Positions 34,258 through 43,794 of a stretch of 64,000 bases of DNA are shown in pieces. The translations under genes and the position numbers were made by a program. Where the stretch lies: assembly GCA_942492935.1 (NCBI GenBank), contig OW818654.1, positions 2,170,001-2,234,000 on the forward strand. Reading direction: 5' to 3'. The notes beneath the pieces are model-generated. The model was given only the letters and a program-made list of their open reading frames with translations, ran no database searches and had not been told where the DNA came from. The stretch is from JANJUO01 sp942492935 (GTDB lineage: Bacteria; Bacteroidota; Ignavibacteria; Kapaibacteriales; UBA2268). Each line of letters begins with the position of its first letter. The first letter of the stretch is position 1.

Positions 34258-36468
34258 GTGAAATTTTCACTCAAAGGAAAAATAGCTATTCTTGCGATAT
34301 TATCAGCAGTATTGCCGATGTTAATCGTTCAGATTCTATCCTTAAATTTGAAGAGTAGTATTACAATGAGTACCGAAGTTGAGTTGGACAAGTTAACTGA
34401 CTTAAATGTACGGCAAATTACTAAAGATGTATATGGAATAATGGAAACCGCAAACGAAATTTTAAAATCAAAACTTCAGGTTTCTTTAAACCTTTTAGAA
34501 GACAAGATTAAAAAAAATGGTAATTTGAATCTAAGTAGCGAATTAGTTCAATGGAATGCAATTAATCAGTTTTCAAAAACCAAAGAACAGGAAATTATTA
34601 AAATTCCTAAGATGTTAATAGGTAATAATTGGTTTGGACAGAATAATGATTTTAAAGTTAATATGGCAATAGTAGATGATAATACTGCTCTTTCAGGTTC
34701 TACAACAACAATTTTCCAAAAAATTAATAGCAAAGGTGACATGTTACGGATTGCAACTTCAGTTCCTAATTCAGAAAATAAAAGAGCAATAGGTACTTAC
34801 ATACCTGCAATTGAACCAGATGGAACTCGAAATGCTGTAATTTCAACTGTAATGGAAGGTAAGACTTATTGGGGAAGTGCTTATGTGGTAAATGATTGGT
34901 ATCTAACAGCTTACAAACCATATTACAATTCTAAAGGTGAGATTATTGGAATGATTTATGTTGGTGAGAAATTAGGTTCAATAGAATCATTAAGGAAAGC
35001 TGTAAAAAGTATTAAAGTAGGGAAGACTGGTTACGTTTTTGTACTTGGAGCTAAAGAACCATATAAAGGTCGCTATATAATTTCTAAAGATGGTGAACGA
35101 GATGGAGAAAATTTATGGGAAGCAACTGATGCAACAGGTAGAAAATTTGTTCAGGATATTTACAATAAAGCAATTAAATTAAATAATGATGAAATTTATA
35201 TAGAATATTACGACTGGCAAAATCATAATGAAACAGAATCAAGACAGAAACTTGCTGCAATAACATATTTTAAAGAATGGGGTTGGATATTGGGTACGAG
35301 TATCTATGAAGATGAATTTCATGAAACTCAAAAGCAACTTGAATCTGAAATAGTTTCTTTGATGAATAATTTAATTTATGCTGGTGTAATTGTCATTTTT
35401 ATAGTAATTTTCGCATCATTCTGGTATTCTGATAGAATTGCAAAACCATTGAATGTTATTAATAGAGTTGCAAAGCTTATATCAGAAGGTGATTTATTAA
35501 ATGCTGAACTTATAATTTCAAAATTTTCAAGTCAATATTTAAAGAATTACAGAAACAACACAAAAGATGAATCTAAACAATTATTCTTGTCTTTTGTTAC
35601 AATGGCAGACAATCTTAAAAGTTTAATATCTCAGGTTCAAAAATCAGGTATTCAAGTTACTACATCTGCAACTCAAATTTCTGCATCTGCTCGTGAACTG
35701 GAAGCAACTGTTGCTGAGCAAGCCGCTTCAACGAAAGAAGTAACTGCAACGAGTAAAGAAATTGCAGATTCAGCACATAATTTTAGTTTGGCTATTTCAA
35801 TTGTACAAACAAAAGTATCGAATACTTCCAAAATTGTAGAAGTAGGAAGAGAAAGTTTGTTGGAAATGGATAAAGCAATTAGAGATTTAGTTAAAGCAAC
35901 ATTATCAATCACTGCAAAGTTATCAGTAATTAGCGACAAAGCTAATAAAATTTCTACTGTAATAACAACGATAAATAAAATTTCTGACCAAACTAATTTA
36001 TTATCCTTGAATGCTGCAATTGAAGCAGAAAAAGCTGGTGAATTTGGCAAAGGTTTTTCAGTAGTAGCAAGAGAAATAAGCCGTCTTGCAGAGCAAACTG
36101 CCATTTCTACTAAAGATATTGAATATATGGTAAGAGAAATGCAAGGTTCGGTTTCAAGTGGTGTGATGGAAATGGATAAATTTAGTAGAGAAGTTAAAAC
36201 AGGAACTGACGAGATACAGAAAATGGGTGATAAATTAACAGAAATTATTGACCAAGTAAATAATTTAATTCCTGATTTTGATAATATTAATACTGGTATT
36301 AGCTCTCAATCAGAAGGTGCAGACCAAATAAGTGAGGCAATGGTTCAATTATCTGCTACTGCTCAGCAATCTAAGGAATCTTTGACTGAATTCAAATATG
36401 TTATTATGCAATTGAATGAAGCCGTACAAGGATTACAAAGTGAAGTAACTAAATTCAAGGTTGGTTAA
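34258..36468 (+). CDS. Methyl-accepting receptor with extracytoplasmic Cache sensor (WspA-like)
   Basis: About 736 residues. GTG 34258 is taken as start: TTGGAG is 6 bases upstream and the product then opens with a membrane helix (8-28) as usual. Residues 30-370 are a Cache-type sensor (YWGSAYVVNDWYLTAYKPY and IIGMIYVGEK are typical of the Cache3-Cache2 class). TM2 is about 371-391, followed by HAMP and a cytoplasmic signalling domain with tip ISDQTNLLSLNAAIEAEKAG near 575. The SVSSGVMEMDKF segment is close to Pseudomonas WspA. First gene of a six-gene chemosensory operon; it should gather the CheW-type couplers and kinase encoded downstream. Ligand unknown. Confidence 0.9.
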   Translation: MKFSLKGKIAILAILSAVLPMLIVQILSLNLKSSITMSTEVELDKLTDLNVRQITKDVYGIMETANEILKSKLQVSLNLLEDKIKKNGNLNLSSELVQWNAINQFSKTKEQEIIKIPKMLIGNNWFGQNNDFKVNMAIVDDNTALSGSTTTIFQKINSKGDMLRIATSVPNSENKRAIGTYIPAIEPDGTRNAVISTVMEGKTYWGSAYVVNDWYLTAYKPYYNSKGEIIGMIYVGEKLGSIESLRKAVKSIKVGKTGYVFVLGAKEPYKGRYIISKDGERDGENLWEATDATGRKFVQDIYNKAIKLNNDEIYIEYYDWQNHNETESRQKLAAITYFKEWGWILGTSIYEDEFHETQKQLESEIVSLMNNLIYAGVIVIFIVIFASFWYSDRIAKPLNVINRVAKLISEGDLLNAELIISKFSSQYLKNYRNNTKDESKQLFLSFVTMADNLKSLISQVQKSGIQVTTSATQISASARELEATVAEQAASTKEVTATSKEIADSAHNFSLAISIVQTKVSNTSKIVEVGRESLLEMDKAIRDLVKATLSITAKLSVISDKANKISTVITTINKISDQTNLLSLNAAIEAEKAGEFGKGFSVVAREISRLAEQTAISTKDIEYMVREMQGSVSSGVMEMDKFSREVKTGTDEIQKMGDKLTEIIDQVNNLIPDFDNINTGISSQSEGADQISEAMVQLSATAQQSKESLTEFKYVIMQLNEAVQGLQSEVTKFKVG

Positions 36469-36470
36469 TT

Positions 36471-38618
36471 ATGATAATGTTATCTGTATTTAAGGGCTTA
36501 AAATTATTTCATAAACTGATAATTAGCAGTTTTGTTTTTATTTTGCCAATTGGAGTTTTGCTCTGGTTTGTTATTGCGGGCTTTAACAAGGATATCAATT
36601 CAACTGAAAGAGAAATTTGGGGTAATAAAGTTATAAGTCCAATCAAGCAATTATTAACTCTAATTCCAAAGCATCAAAGATTAGTTATTGCAAGTAATAA
36701 TAGCGAAAGACAGATGTATAATAAATTTGATGATTCTGGTATTTCAAAATTAGAAATATCAATTGATAGTTGTATTTCTACTATATTCAAAATTTATCCA
36801 AATATTGAATCAGATTATTTTTCTACAAAAAAAGAAATGTATTCCCTTCAAAATAAACTTGCAAATGATGCTAATATTAGAGACCAGTGGAATAGAATTA
36901 AAAAAAATGCGGATAATTATGAATTAGAAGGTAATGTTAAGTATTATATTAACATCATAGATGAACTTGAACTTCTTTTGAGATTTGTTGGTGATAAAAG
37001 CGGTTTAATATTAGACCCTGACCTTGATTCATATTATTTAATGGATATAACACTAATTACATTACCAAAAATGCAAATTGAAATTGGTAAAACACTAAAT
37101 TATATTCAAAATCATTATTTATATGATTCAATTGATAAAAATGAAATTGAAAGAATTTCACAATATATCAATTATTTAGAAAGAGAAGGTGTTAGAAAAA
37201 TTCTGGACGGTTTATCTGTATCTATAAAAGAAGATGATAATTTTTATTCAACATCTACAACATTAAAGCAGAATCTTCCACTTTTGCAATCCAAATATGT
37301 TGGTAGTGTAAATAGTTTTATTAAAGATTTAAAAGTGCTTTCAGCTGATACTTCAAAAGATGAATTTTTAATTATTAACCTGATGGAGTCGGGCGATAAT
37401 CTATTAACTTACGGTAATGAATTTTGGTATGGAGTTAATTCGGAGTTGAATGGACTTTTGAAAATTAGGAGAGAGCATTTTGTAACTAATCGTCTTTTAG
37501 CATTATCACTTAGTGGTTTTGCTCTTTTAATTGCAATTGTCATTGTTTTGGTAATTTCAAGAGGGATAACAAGACACGTAAAAATTGTGTCTGACATTGC
37601 TCAGAATATTGCTGACGGTGATTTGAATTCAGCATTAAATACATTAAATGATTCTACAAAAATTGGAGTGTTTAGTCGCTATAAAAATTTCAACAATGTA
37701 AATGATGAAATTTTGCGATTGTTCAGTTCTGTGAAACAAATGACATTGCACTTGGATTTGCTGTTGAAACAAGTCAGACAAACTGCATATCAAGTTACAG
37801 ATTCAGCTTCAAGTATAACTTCATCTGCACGTAATTTAGAAGCTACTGTTGCAGAGCAAGCAGCATCAACAAATGAAGTAACTTCAACAAGCAACACCAT
37901 TGCTCGTACAGCAGGTACTTTGACCGAAAATATGAGTTTTGTTGCTGATATGTCTAATGAGACTTCTAAAGTTGCTAATGAAGGTTTAGAGAAACTTGAT
38001 GAAATAAAAGACAATATGAATAACCTTGTTGCTGCAACTAATGATGTTCTGAATAATCTTGATTTGATAAAAGCAAAAACAGATAATATTGGAAATGTAA
38101 TAACTACAATTACAAAAGTTGCCAATCAAACGAATTTACTTTCTCTAAATGCTGCAATTGAAGCTGAGAAAGCAGTTGAATTTGGTTCGGGTTTTTCGGT
38201 TGTAGCCAGAGAAATTCGCCGTCTTGCCGACCAGACTTCTAACGCAGCATTGGATATTGAAAAGATGATTACTGAAATGCAAAGTGTGGTTAGTGCGGGT
38301 GTTAGTTCAATGTCATTATTTGCTGAAAAAGCACGAAAAAGTACAGAGAATACATCTCAAATAAGTGATGAATTACTAATTTTAATTAATAAAGCTGCTG
38401 AATTAAGCAAAAGAATTGAAGAAGTTCATACTATTGTACAAAGTCAGAACAATTCATCAGTACAAATTAATGAATCTATGGTTCAACTTAATCAAGCAGC
38501 AGGTCAGACAAGAGATAGTTTGATTGAATTTAACAAAGCTGCCGAACAACTTCAATTTTCTGCAATGGCATTGAATAATGAAATGATGAGATTTTCTGTA
38601 AGTGGAGAAAAATATTAA
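36471..38618 (+). CDS. Second methyl-accepting receptor
   Basis: A 715-residue receptor 2 bases after the first. TM1 is about 13-33 and TM2 about 342-363; the 300-residue helical periplasmic part between them lacks Cache motifs and looks like a nitrate/helical-bundle sensor. HAMP and a signalling domain follow, with tip VANQTNLLSLNAAIEAEKAV near 551. The tip has EKAVEFGSGF where the first receptor has EKAGEFGKGF, a divergence in the kinase-contact region. AAGGTTGG supports the ATG at 36471. Two adjacent receptors sharing one kinase suggests mixed receptor arrays with two inputs. Confidence 0.9.
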   Translation: MIMLSVFKGLKLFHKLIISSFVFILPIGVLLWFVIAGFNKDINSTEREIWGNKVISPIKQLLTLIPKHQRLVIASNNSERQMYNKFDDSGISKLEISIDSCISTIFKIYPNIESDYFSTKKEMYSLQNKLANDANIRDQWNRIKKNADNYELEGNVKYYINIIDELELLLRFVGDKSGLILDPDLDSYYLMDITLITLPKMQIEIGKTLNYIQNHYLYDSIDKNEIERISQYINYLEREGVRKILDGLSVSIKEDDNFYSTSTTLKQNLPLLQSKYVGSVNSFIKDLKVLSADTSKDEFLIINLMESGDNLLTYGNEFWYGVNSELNGLLKIRREHFVTNRLLALSLSGFALLIAIVIVLVISRGITRHVKIVSDIAQNIADGDLNSALNTLNDSTKIGVFSRYKNFNNVNDEILRLFSSVKQMTLHLDLLLKQVRQTAYQVTDSASSITSSARNLEATVAEQAASTNEVTSTSNTIARTAGTLTENMSFVADMSNETSKVANEGLEKLDEIKDNMNNLVAATNDVLNNLDLIKAKTDNIGNVITTITKVANQTNLLSLNAAIEAEKAVEFGSGFSVVAREIRRLADQTSNAALDIEKMITEMQSVVSAGVSSMSLFAEKARKSTENTSQISDELLILINKAAELSKRIEEVHTIVQSQNNSSVQINESMVQLNQAAGQTRDSLIEFNKAAEQLQFSAMALNNEMMRFSVSGEKY

Positions 38619-39088
38619 TGTTATGTTTATCGTTTAATATAGATGAAGATATTTTCGGTATTTCTGTTAATAATATTGTGGAAATTATCCCAATGGTGCA
38701 TATTAAATCAATTCCACATTCACCTGCATGTCTTGTTGGATTAATCAACTATCGAGGCGATATAATACCATTATTTGATATATCTACTATTATTAAGCAA
38801 AGATTATCAAACCATTTATTTAGCACAAGGATTATTGTTGTTAAAAATTTAAATCAAGAAACAAAACTTAATTATATCGCTTTATTAGCCGAGCAGGTTA
38901 CAGAAACCATTGAATATACAAAAGATAAATTAAAAGACCCTCAATTAAATATAAAACAAGCTGATTACCTTGGTGGTCTATTAATTGTTGAAAATAAATC
39001 AATTCAAATGATTGAAATTAACAAATTGATTAACTCTGAAATAATGTTGTTTATTAAAAAAGAACTAGAAGAAATTGAATCAAATTGA
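38618..39088 (+). CDS. cheW: CheW-type coupling protein (WspB-like)
   Basis: A 156-residue CheW domain: LCLSFNIDEDIFGISVNNIVEI at the start, IKSIPHSPACLVGLINYRGD as the diagnostic segment, then IIPLFDIS. It links receptors to the hybrid kinase. Start codon overlaps the receptor stop (TAATG), so translation is coupled. Position after the receptor and before CheR-TPR corresponds to wspB. Confidence 0.92.
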   Translation: MLCLSFNIDEDIFGISVNNIVEIIPMVHIKSIPHSPACLVGLINYRGDIIPLFDISTIIKQRLSNHLFSTRIIVVKNLNQETKLNYIALLAEQVTETIEYTKDKLKDPQLNIKQADYLGGLLIVENKSIQMIEINKLINSEIMLFIKKELEEIESN

Positions 39089-40317
39089 TGAAATAATTGT
39101 ATTACTAACTGATAGAATTGGATTAGATGTCGATTCTATTGGCAAAAAAAGTGTAGAAATAGCGATTAATACTGCTATGAAAAATGCTGGTTATTTGCTT
39201 TTAGATGATTATTTAAGAAATTTACACTCAAATGATATGATTTTTGCTGAATTAATTGAGGAGATTAAAGTACCCGAAACTTGGTTTTTCCGAGATACTG
39301 AAAGTTTCAATTTTATTAAATCACATTTCATAAATCTAAAGCAAAATCATGTTAGCAAAAAAATTCGTATTTTATCAATACCATGTTCGACAGGCGAAGA
39401 ACCATACTCAGTTATGTTTACTTTATTGAATCTTGGTTTTAAGCCGAGTGATTTTTCAATTTTAGGATGTGATATAAGCCAACAAAACATCGATTTTGCT
39501 ACAAAAGCAAAATATGGAAAGTCATCATTTCGTAGTGAAATTTATGGATTTAAAGATAAGTATTTTATCGAGATAAACGGTAGTTTTTATTTAAAAGAAG
39601 ATTATAAAAACATAGTAAAATTTAAAAAAGATAATTTAATCAATTCTAATTTCTTAGAATTTGAAGGTGAATTTGATATTATATACTGCAAAAATCTTTT
39701 TGATTTATTTTAATGATGAATCAAAATTAAAATCAATTCAAAATTTAAAAAAATTACTTAAAGATGATGGTATTTTGATTAGTGGACATTCAGAATTATC
39801 TTTTTTTGCAAGGAATGGTTTTGATAGAATTGATATCGCTGGTGCTTTTGCGTTAAAAAAATCAAAGCAAATTTCAAAACCAACTTTTTCTTTCAAAAAT
39901 GATATAATCTTAAAATCTTATGAGAATAAAATTAAATTTAATAGAGTAGGTATAAAAATACAAGCTGATAATCAACCAATAAATAAAGAAAATCATTTAG
40001 ATATGAAAATGATTTTTGATTCTGAATTTGCCAAAATGCTTGCTAATGAAGAAAAATTTGATGAATCTGAAAATTACTGCCTACTTTTTATGTCGAAAGA
40101 ACAAGCTAATTACGAACTTTTTTATATACTTGGATTAATTAACAGTTGCAAAAATAATATTGACAAAGCAATTGAATTTTATAATAAGGCAATTTATTTG
40201 AATCCTAATCATTATGAATCGTTGTTTAATTTAAGTTTAATATTTGAATCAACTGGACAAATTGAGAAATCTGAAATTTTTAGACAAAGAGCAATAAGAA
40301 ATTTTAAACATGAATAA
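39075..40317 (+). CDS. cheR: CheR methyltransferase with TPR tail (WspC-like), frameshifted
   Basis: Two overlapping frames (39075-39713 and 39661-40317) join into one CheR-TPR protein. The first has EVPETWFFRD-type VPETWFFRDTESF, SAM motif SIPCSTGEEPYSV and GCDISQQNI; it ends IIYCKNLFDLF-stop. The second continues the motif as IYFNDESKLKSIQNL and LISGHSELS, then TPR units (YELFYILGLINSCKNNIDKA). Removing one T from the 5-T run at 39697-39701 restores CKNLLIYFN, matching the CheR consensus CRNVLIYF. Start is TTG 39075, inside cheW. The product methylates receptor glutamates; as sequenced it would lack the end of the catalytic domain. Confidence 0.82.
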
Positions 40318-40972
40318 TACAAATTTAAATAATAGTCAAGAATTGAACTGCTGGGTAGATATTGGGGACTGGGGTAGTGGCACATGTCCAAAATTAGATG
40401 AATATGGCAGATGTAAATATTGCGATGTATATATTCATTCTGGAAGAAAACTATTTGACAGACCTGTTTCTGAAGATTTGATAAATGAATGGACTGAAAT
40501 AGTTAGCAAGCCCAAAGAGATTAAAAATCCCAATACAGTTTCGGTTGTTATTTTTAGAATTGCTAATGAATGGCTTGCTATTGAAACGCAGTGTTTTCAA
40601 GAAGTTACTGATAAAAAGTTTATTCATAAAATTCCTTATAGAAGTAATATGAATTTCAAAGGTTTGTGTAATGTAAATGGGGAATTGCTTTTATGCGTTT
40701 CATTATCAAAAATACTTGGTGTAAGCCCAGTATCTCAAAATACTGTAAAAATGGTTGTCTTGAAAAATGAATCTAATAGATATATATTTGAAGTAGATGA
40801 ATTTGATTGTGTTTCTTCAATTACTAATGATGCATTACAAAAACCACCAATGACTATTTCTAAATCCATTGATGCTCATATTTCTGCAATCTTTGATTTC
40901 AAACAATACAGGGTTGGGCTACTGGATAATACAAAATTATTTCGTGCTTTAAAAGAGGTGTTAGTATGGTAG
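40310..40972 (+). CDS. CheW-type coupler with Cys-rich N-terminus (WspD-like)
   Basis: A 220-residue protein. Residues 14-45 contain CWVDIGDWGSGTCPKLDEYG and CKYCDVYIHSG, i.e. four cysteines in a C-x12-C-x8-C-x2-C pattern; residues 70-220 are a CheW domain (VVIFRIANEWLAIET, IPYRSNMNFKGLCNVNGELL). The same C-W-x-x-I-G...C-P...C-x-x-C-x-V-Y prefix is what I recall for WspD of Pseudomonas, and marks these couplers off from chemotaxis CheW. Metal or redox binding by the cysteines is plausible. It overlaps cheR by 8 bases and cheA by 7. Confidence 0.85.
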   Translation: MNNTNLNNSQELNCWVDIGDWGSGTCPKLDEYGRCKYCDVYIHSGRKLFDRPVSEDLINEWTEIVSKPKEIKNPNTVSVVIFRIANEWLAIETQCFQEVTDKKFIHKIPYRSNMNFKGLCNVNGELLLCVSLSKILGVSPVSQNTVKMVVLKNESNRYIFEVDEFDCVSSITNDALQKPPMTISKSIDAHISAIFDFKQYRVGLLDNTKLFRALKEVLVW

Positions 40973-43749
40973 CTTCTTCAAAAATTGATTATTCATTACT
41001 CGAATTGTTTAAAACCGAACTTGAACAATATACAAGAGTTTTGGATAGTGGTATTGTTGACCTTGAACAAGAACAAACACCAAAGAAAATTGAACCCTTG
41101 ATGCGAGCCGCACATTCTATCAAAGGAGCAGCCAGAATTGTTGGTTTAGATATTGCTGTTACACTTGCTCATAGTATGGAGGATTTATTTACTGCTGCAC
41201 AAAAAGGCAAATTAGCAATAAGTCCAGAAGTAGCCGATTTACTTTTAGAAGGTAATGATATTTATACAAAACTTTTGGATTGTGAAATAGAACAAATTCC
41301 AGATTCATTAATGCAATTGAGTTCCCGAATTGATGAACTTAGCAAATTAATGGACAATGCACTAAATAATAATTCACCTAAACTAAACGGACATTCTAAA
41401 CCAATTCCTAAAAAAGAAAATATTCAGCCACAAGTTCCTGCAAGAAAAAAACCAGAAAAAGTACCTTTGAATGTAGATGAAAGTTTATTTGAATTGTTTC
41501 TAAATGAAGTTTCATCATTGAGTAATGAATTTAAAAATTTTATAGAAAATTACAGCGATGATAAACTTAATCAAATGATGCGCGTGGCTCATTCAATATA
41601 TGGTGCAACGAGAATTATCGGATTTGAAATGGCTATCAAATTCTCGAAATCATTAGAAGATTATTTGAATGCAGCTATAAATAAAGAATTTTCTGTCAAT
41701 CAAAATATATTGAGTTTTCTCAGTGATTGCAACAAAATATTCTTAGAATTGAAAGCAGAAAATCCTTCTGATTTAGTAGATTATTGGTTAAGTAAATTTG
41801 AACTCATTGAAGAATATACTGAAAAATTGTTGAAAATTCCAAGTGATGATTTAGAAATTGTTGAAGAAACTAAAATTGAATCTGCTGAAATAGAAGAAAT
41901 ATCAAATTTTCCTAAAGATGAAACAAAAGCAGATACACCTACTGCAAAACTTAATGTACAACCAGTTTTGGAAGAAGAATTAATTTCACGTCAAGTAGAT
42001 AAGATAGAGGAGAGGTTTGTTCGCGTTTTATCTGATAATTTAAATAAGCTGCTTGGTTTTGCGGGTGAAGCACTCGTTCAAGCACGTTCAATAAAACCAT
42101 TTTCAAAAGAATTGCAACAAATTAAGCAAGAAATTCTTGAATTAAACAGCAATAAAGAGTCCGTATTTTTAGCATTGCAAAATATTGATATTGATGATGA
42201 AATAAAGTTAGATTTCCAAGCTGCAACTTATACTATGAACAACATTCTTGATATGCTTGTTAATCATATTGATAATTTTGAAAGCTTTTCTATGAGAATG
42301 GAATCAGTTGCAGAACGATTATATCAAGAAGCTGTCAATACAAGAATGAAGCCATTTTCTGAAGGATTACACGGTTTTCCGCGTCTTGTTCGTGATATTT
42401 CTAAGAAATTAAACAAAGATGTAGAATTAGAAATTAAAGGCGAATATACAAGAGTAGATAGAGATATTCTCGAAAAACTTGAAGCTCCACTTAATCATTT
42501 AATCCGTAATGCAATTGACCATGGAATTGAATCGCCAGATGAAAGAGTTAAATCAGGAAAAACTCCAAAAGGAAAAATAATTCTTGAAGCAAGACATAGT
42601 TCTGGTATGTTACTTATTATGTTGAAAGACAATGGTAAGGGAATTTCTCCTGAATATTTAAGAAAAAAAATTGTTGAAAAGGGTTTTACGACAGTTGAAA
42701 TGGCAGCTAATATGAGCAAAGCCGAACTGTTTGAGTTTTTGTTTTTGCCAGGATTTTCAACTGCAGCCAGTGTAACCGAAATTTCGGGTAGAGGAGTTGG
42801 TCTTGATGTAGTTTTTTCAATGGTTCATCAAGTTGGAGGTACTGTAAGATGTGAATCTGAACCCGGTATTAGTACATCATTTATACTTCAATTACCATTG
42901 ACATTATCAATTTTACGTTCTGTTTTGATTGAAATTGATAAAGAACCTTATGCTTTGCCTATGTCGAGAGTTGAGCAAATTATTAAGATAAAAAATTCTG
43001 ATATTTTTACTGTTGAAGAAAAGGATTATTGCATTGTTAATAATGAAAATATTGGTATTATTGATTCTTATCAAGTATTTGGTTTTAATCAACTTGTAAG
43101 AAAAAACGAAGACCATATTTTAATTATCATCAGCGACAGATTAAATAAATTTGGATTGATTGTAGATAGATTGATTGCACAACCTGATTTAGTTGTTATG
43201 CCATTAGATAAACGATTAGGTAGAATACCAGTTATATCTGCTGGTGCAGTTTTAGAAAATGGAACTCCTGCTTTGATAATAGATGTTGATGATTTGGTTA
43301 GAACAATTGATATGATATTAAGCAAAGGTGATTTACTTAAAATTGAAATTGATAAAACAGAAAAAAATATCAAACGTAAGAAAGTGTTAATTGTAGATGA
43401 CTCTCTAACAGTGCGAGAAGTTGAAAAGAAACTGCTTGAAAATAAAAAGTATCTTGTAGTAACAGCAGTAGATGGAATTGATGGCTGGAATAAATTGCAT
43501 ATTGAACCATTTGATTTAATTATTTCTGATGTAGATATGCCAAGAATGAATGGTATTGATTTGGTTAAAAGAATAAAGAGTGACAGTAAACTAAAAGATA
43601 TTCCAGTAATGATTGTTTCATACAAAGATAGAGCAGAGGATAAAATTAAGGGATTGAATGCTGGTGCAAATTACTATCTAACAAAATCCAGTTTTCACGA
43701 TGATTCGCTAATTTCTGCTGTTGTAGATTTGATAGGAACAGCCGAATAA
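40966..43749 (+). CDS. cheA: CheA hybrid histidine kinase with two HPt domains and receiver (WspE-like)
   Basis: A 927-residue kinase. HPt1 has the phospho-acceptor His50 in MRAAHSIKGAAR; HPt2 has His209 in MRVAHSIYGATR, where the usual Lys is Tyr. Then come a dimerisation region, ATPase with HLIRNAIDHGIE (N box) and DNGKGIS, GFSTAASVTEISGRGVGLDV (G boxes), a CheW-like domain, and a C-terminal receiver (806-925) with phospho-acceptor near Asp855 in ISDVDMPRMNG. This CheA-REC layout is that of WspE. AGAGGTG precedes the ATG, which overlaps the WspD-like stop. The cognate output is not in the window: no WspR-type cyclase or CheB follows. Confidence 0.92.
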   Translation: MVASSKIDYSLLELFKTELEQYTRVLDSGIVDLEQEQTPKKIEPLMRAAHSIKGAARIVGLDIAVTLAHSMEDLFTAAQKGKLAISPEVADLLLEGNDIYTKLLDCEIEQIPDSLMQLSSRIDELSKLMDNALNNNSPKLNGHSKPIPKKENIQPQVPARKKPEKVPLNVDESLFELFLNEVSSLSNEFKNFIENYSDDKLNQMMRVAHSIYGATRIIGFEMAIKFSKSLEDYLNAAINKEFSVNQNILSFLSDCNKIFLELKAENPSDLVDYWLSKFELIEEYTEKLLKIPSDDLEIVEETKIESAEIEEISNFPKDETKADTPTAKLNVQPVLEEELISRQVDKIEERFVRVLSDNLNKLLGFAGEALVQARSIKPFSKELQQIKQEILELNSNKESVFLALQNIDIDDEIKLDFQAATYTMNNILDMLVNHIDNFESFSMRMESVAERLYQEAVNTRMKPFSEGLHGFPRLVRDISKKLNKDVELEIKGEYTRVDRDILEKLEAPLNHLIRNAIDHGIESPDERVKSGKTPKGKIILEARHSSGMLLIMLKDNGKGISPEYLRKKIVEKGFTTVEMAANMSKAELFEFLFLPGFSTAASVTEISGRGVGLDVVFSMVHQVGGTVRCESEPGISTSFILQLPLTLSILRSVLIEIDKEPYALPMSRVEQIIKIKNSDIFTVEEKDYCIVNNENIGIIDSYQVFGFNQLVRKNEDHILIIISDRLNKFGLIVDRLIAQPDLVVMPLDKRLGRIPVISAGAVLENGTPALIIDVDDLVRTIDMILSKGDLLKIEIDKTEKNIKRKKVLIVDDSLTVREVEKKLLENKKYLVVTAVDGIDGWNKLHIEPFDLIISDVDMPRMNGIDLVKRIKSDSKLKDIPVMIVSYKDRAEDKIKGLNAGANYYLTKSSFHDDSLISAVVDLIGTAE

Positions 43750-43757
43750 TTTTTTTT

Positions 43758-43793
43758 TGTGTAGTTGCAATTTCTCAAAAATGCAACTACACA
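43758..43793. terminator. Hairpin between converging cheA and lipoprotein genes
   Basis: TGTGTAGTTGCA (43758-43769) pairs perfectly with TGCAACTACACA (43782-43793). The 8-T run precedes the stem on the plus strand and only AATTATTT follows, so it is not a textbook terminator in either direction, but its position 9 bases after the cheA stop fits that role. Confidence 0.5.
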
Positions 43794-43794
43794 A

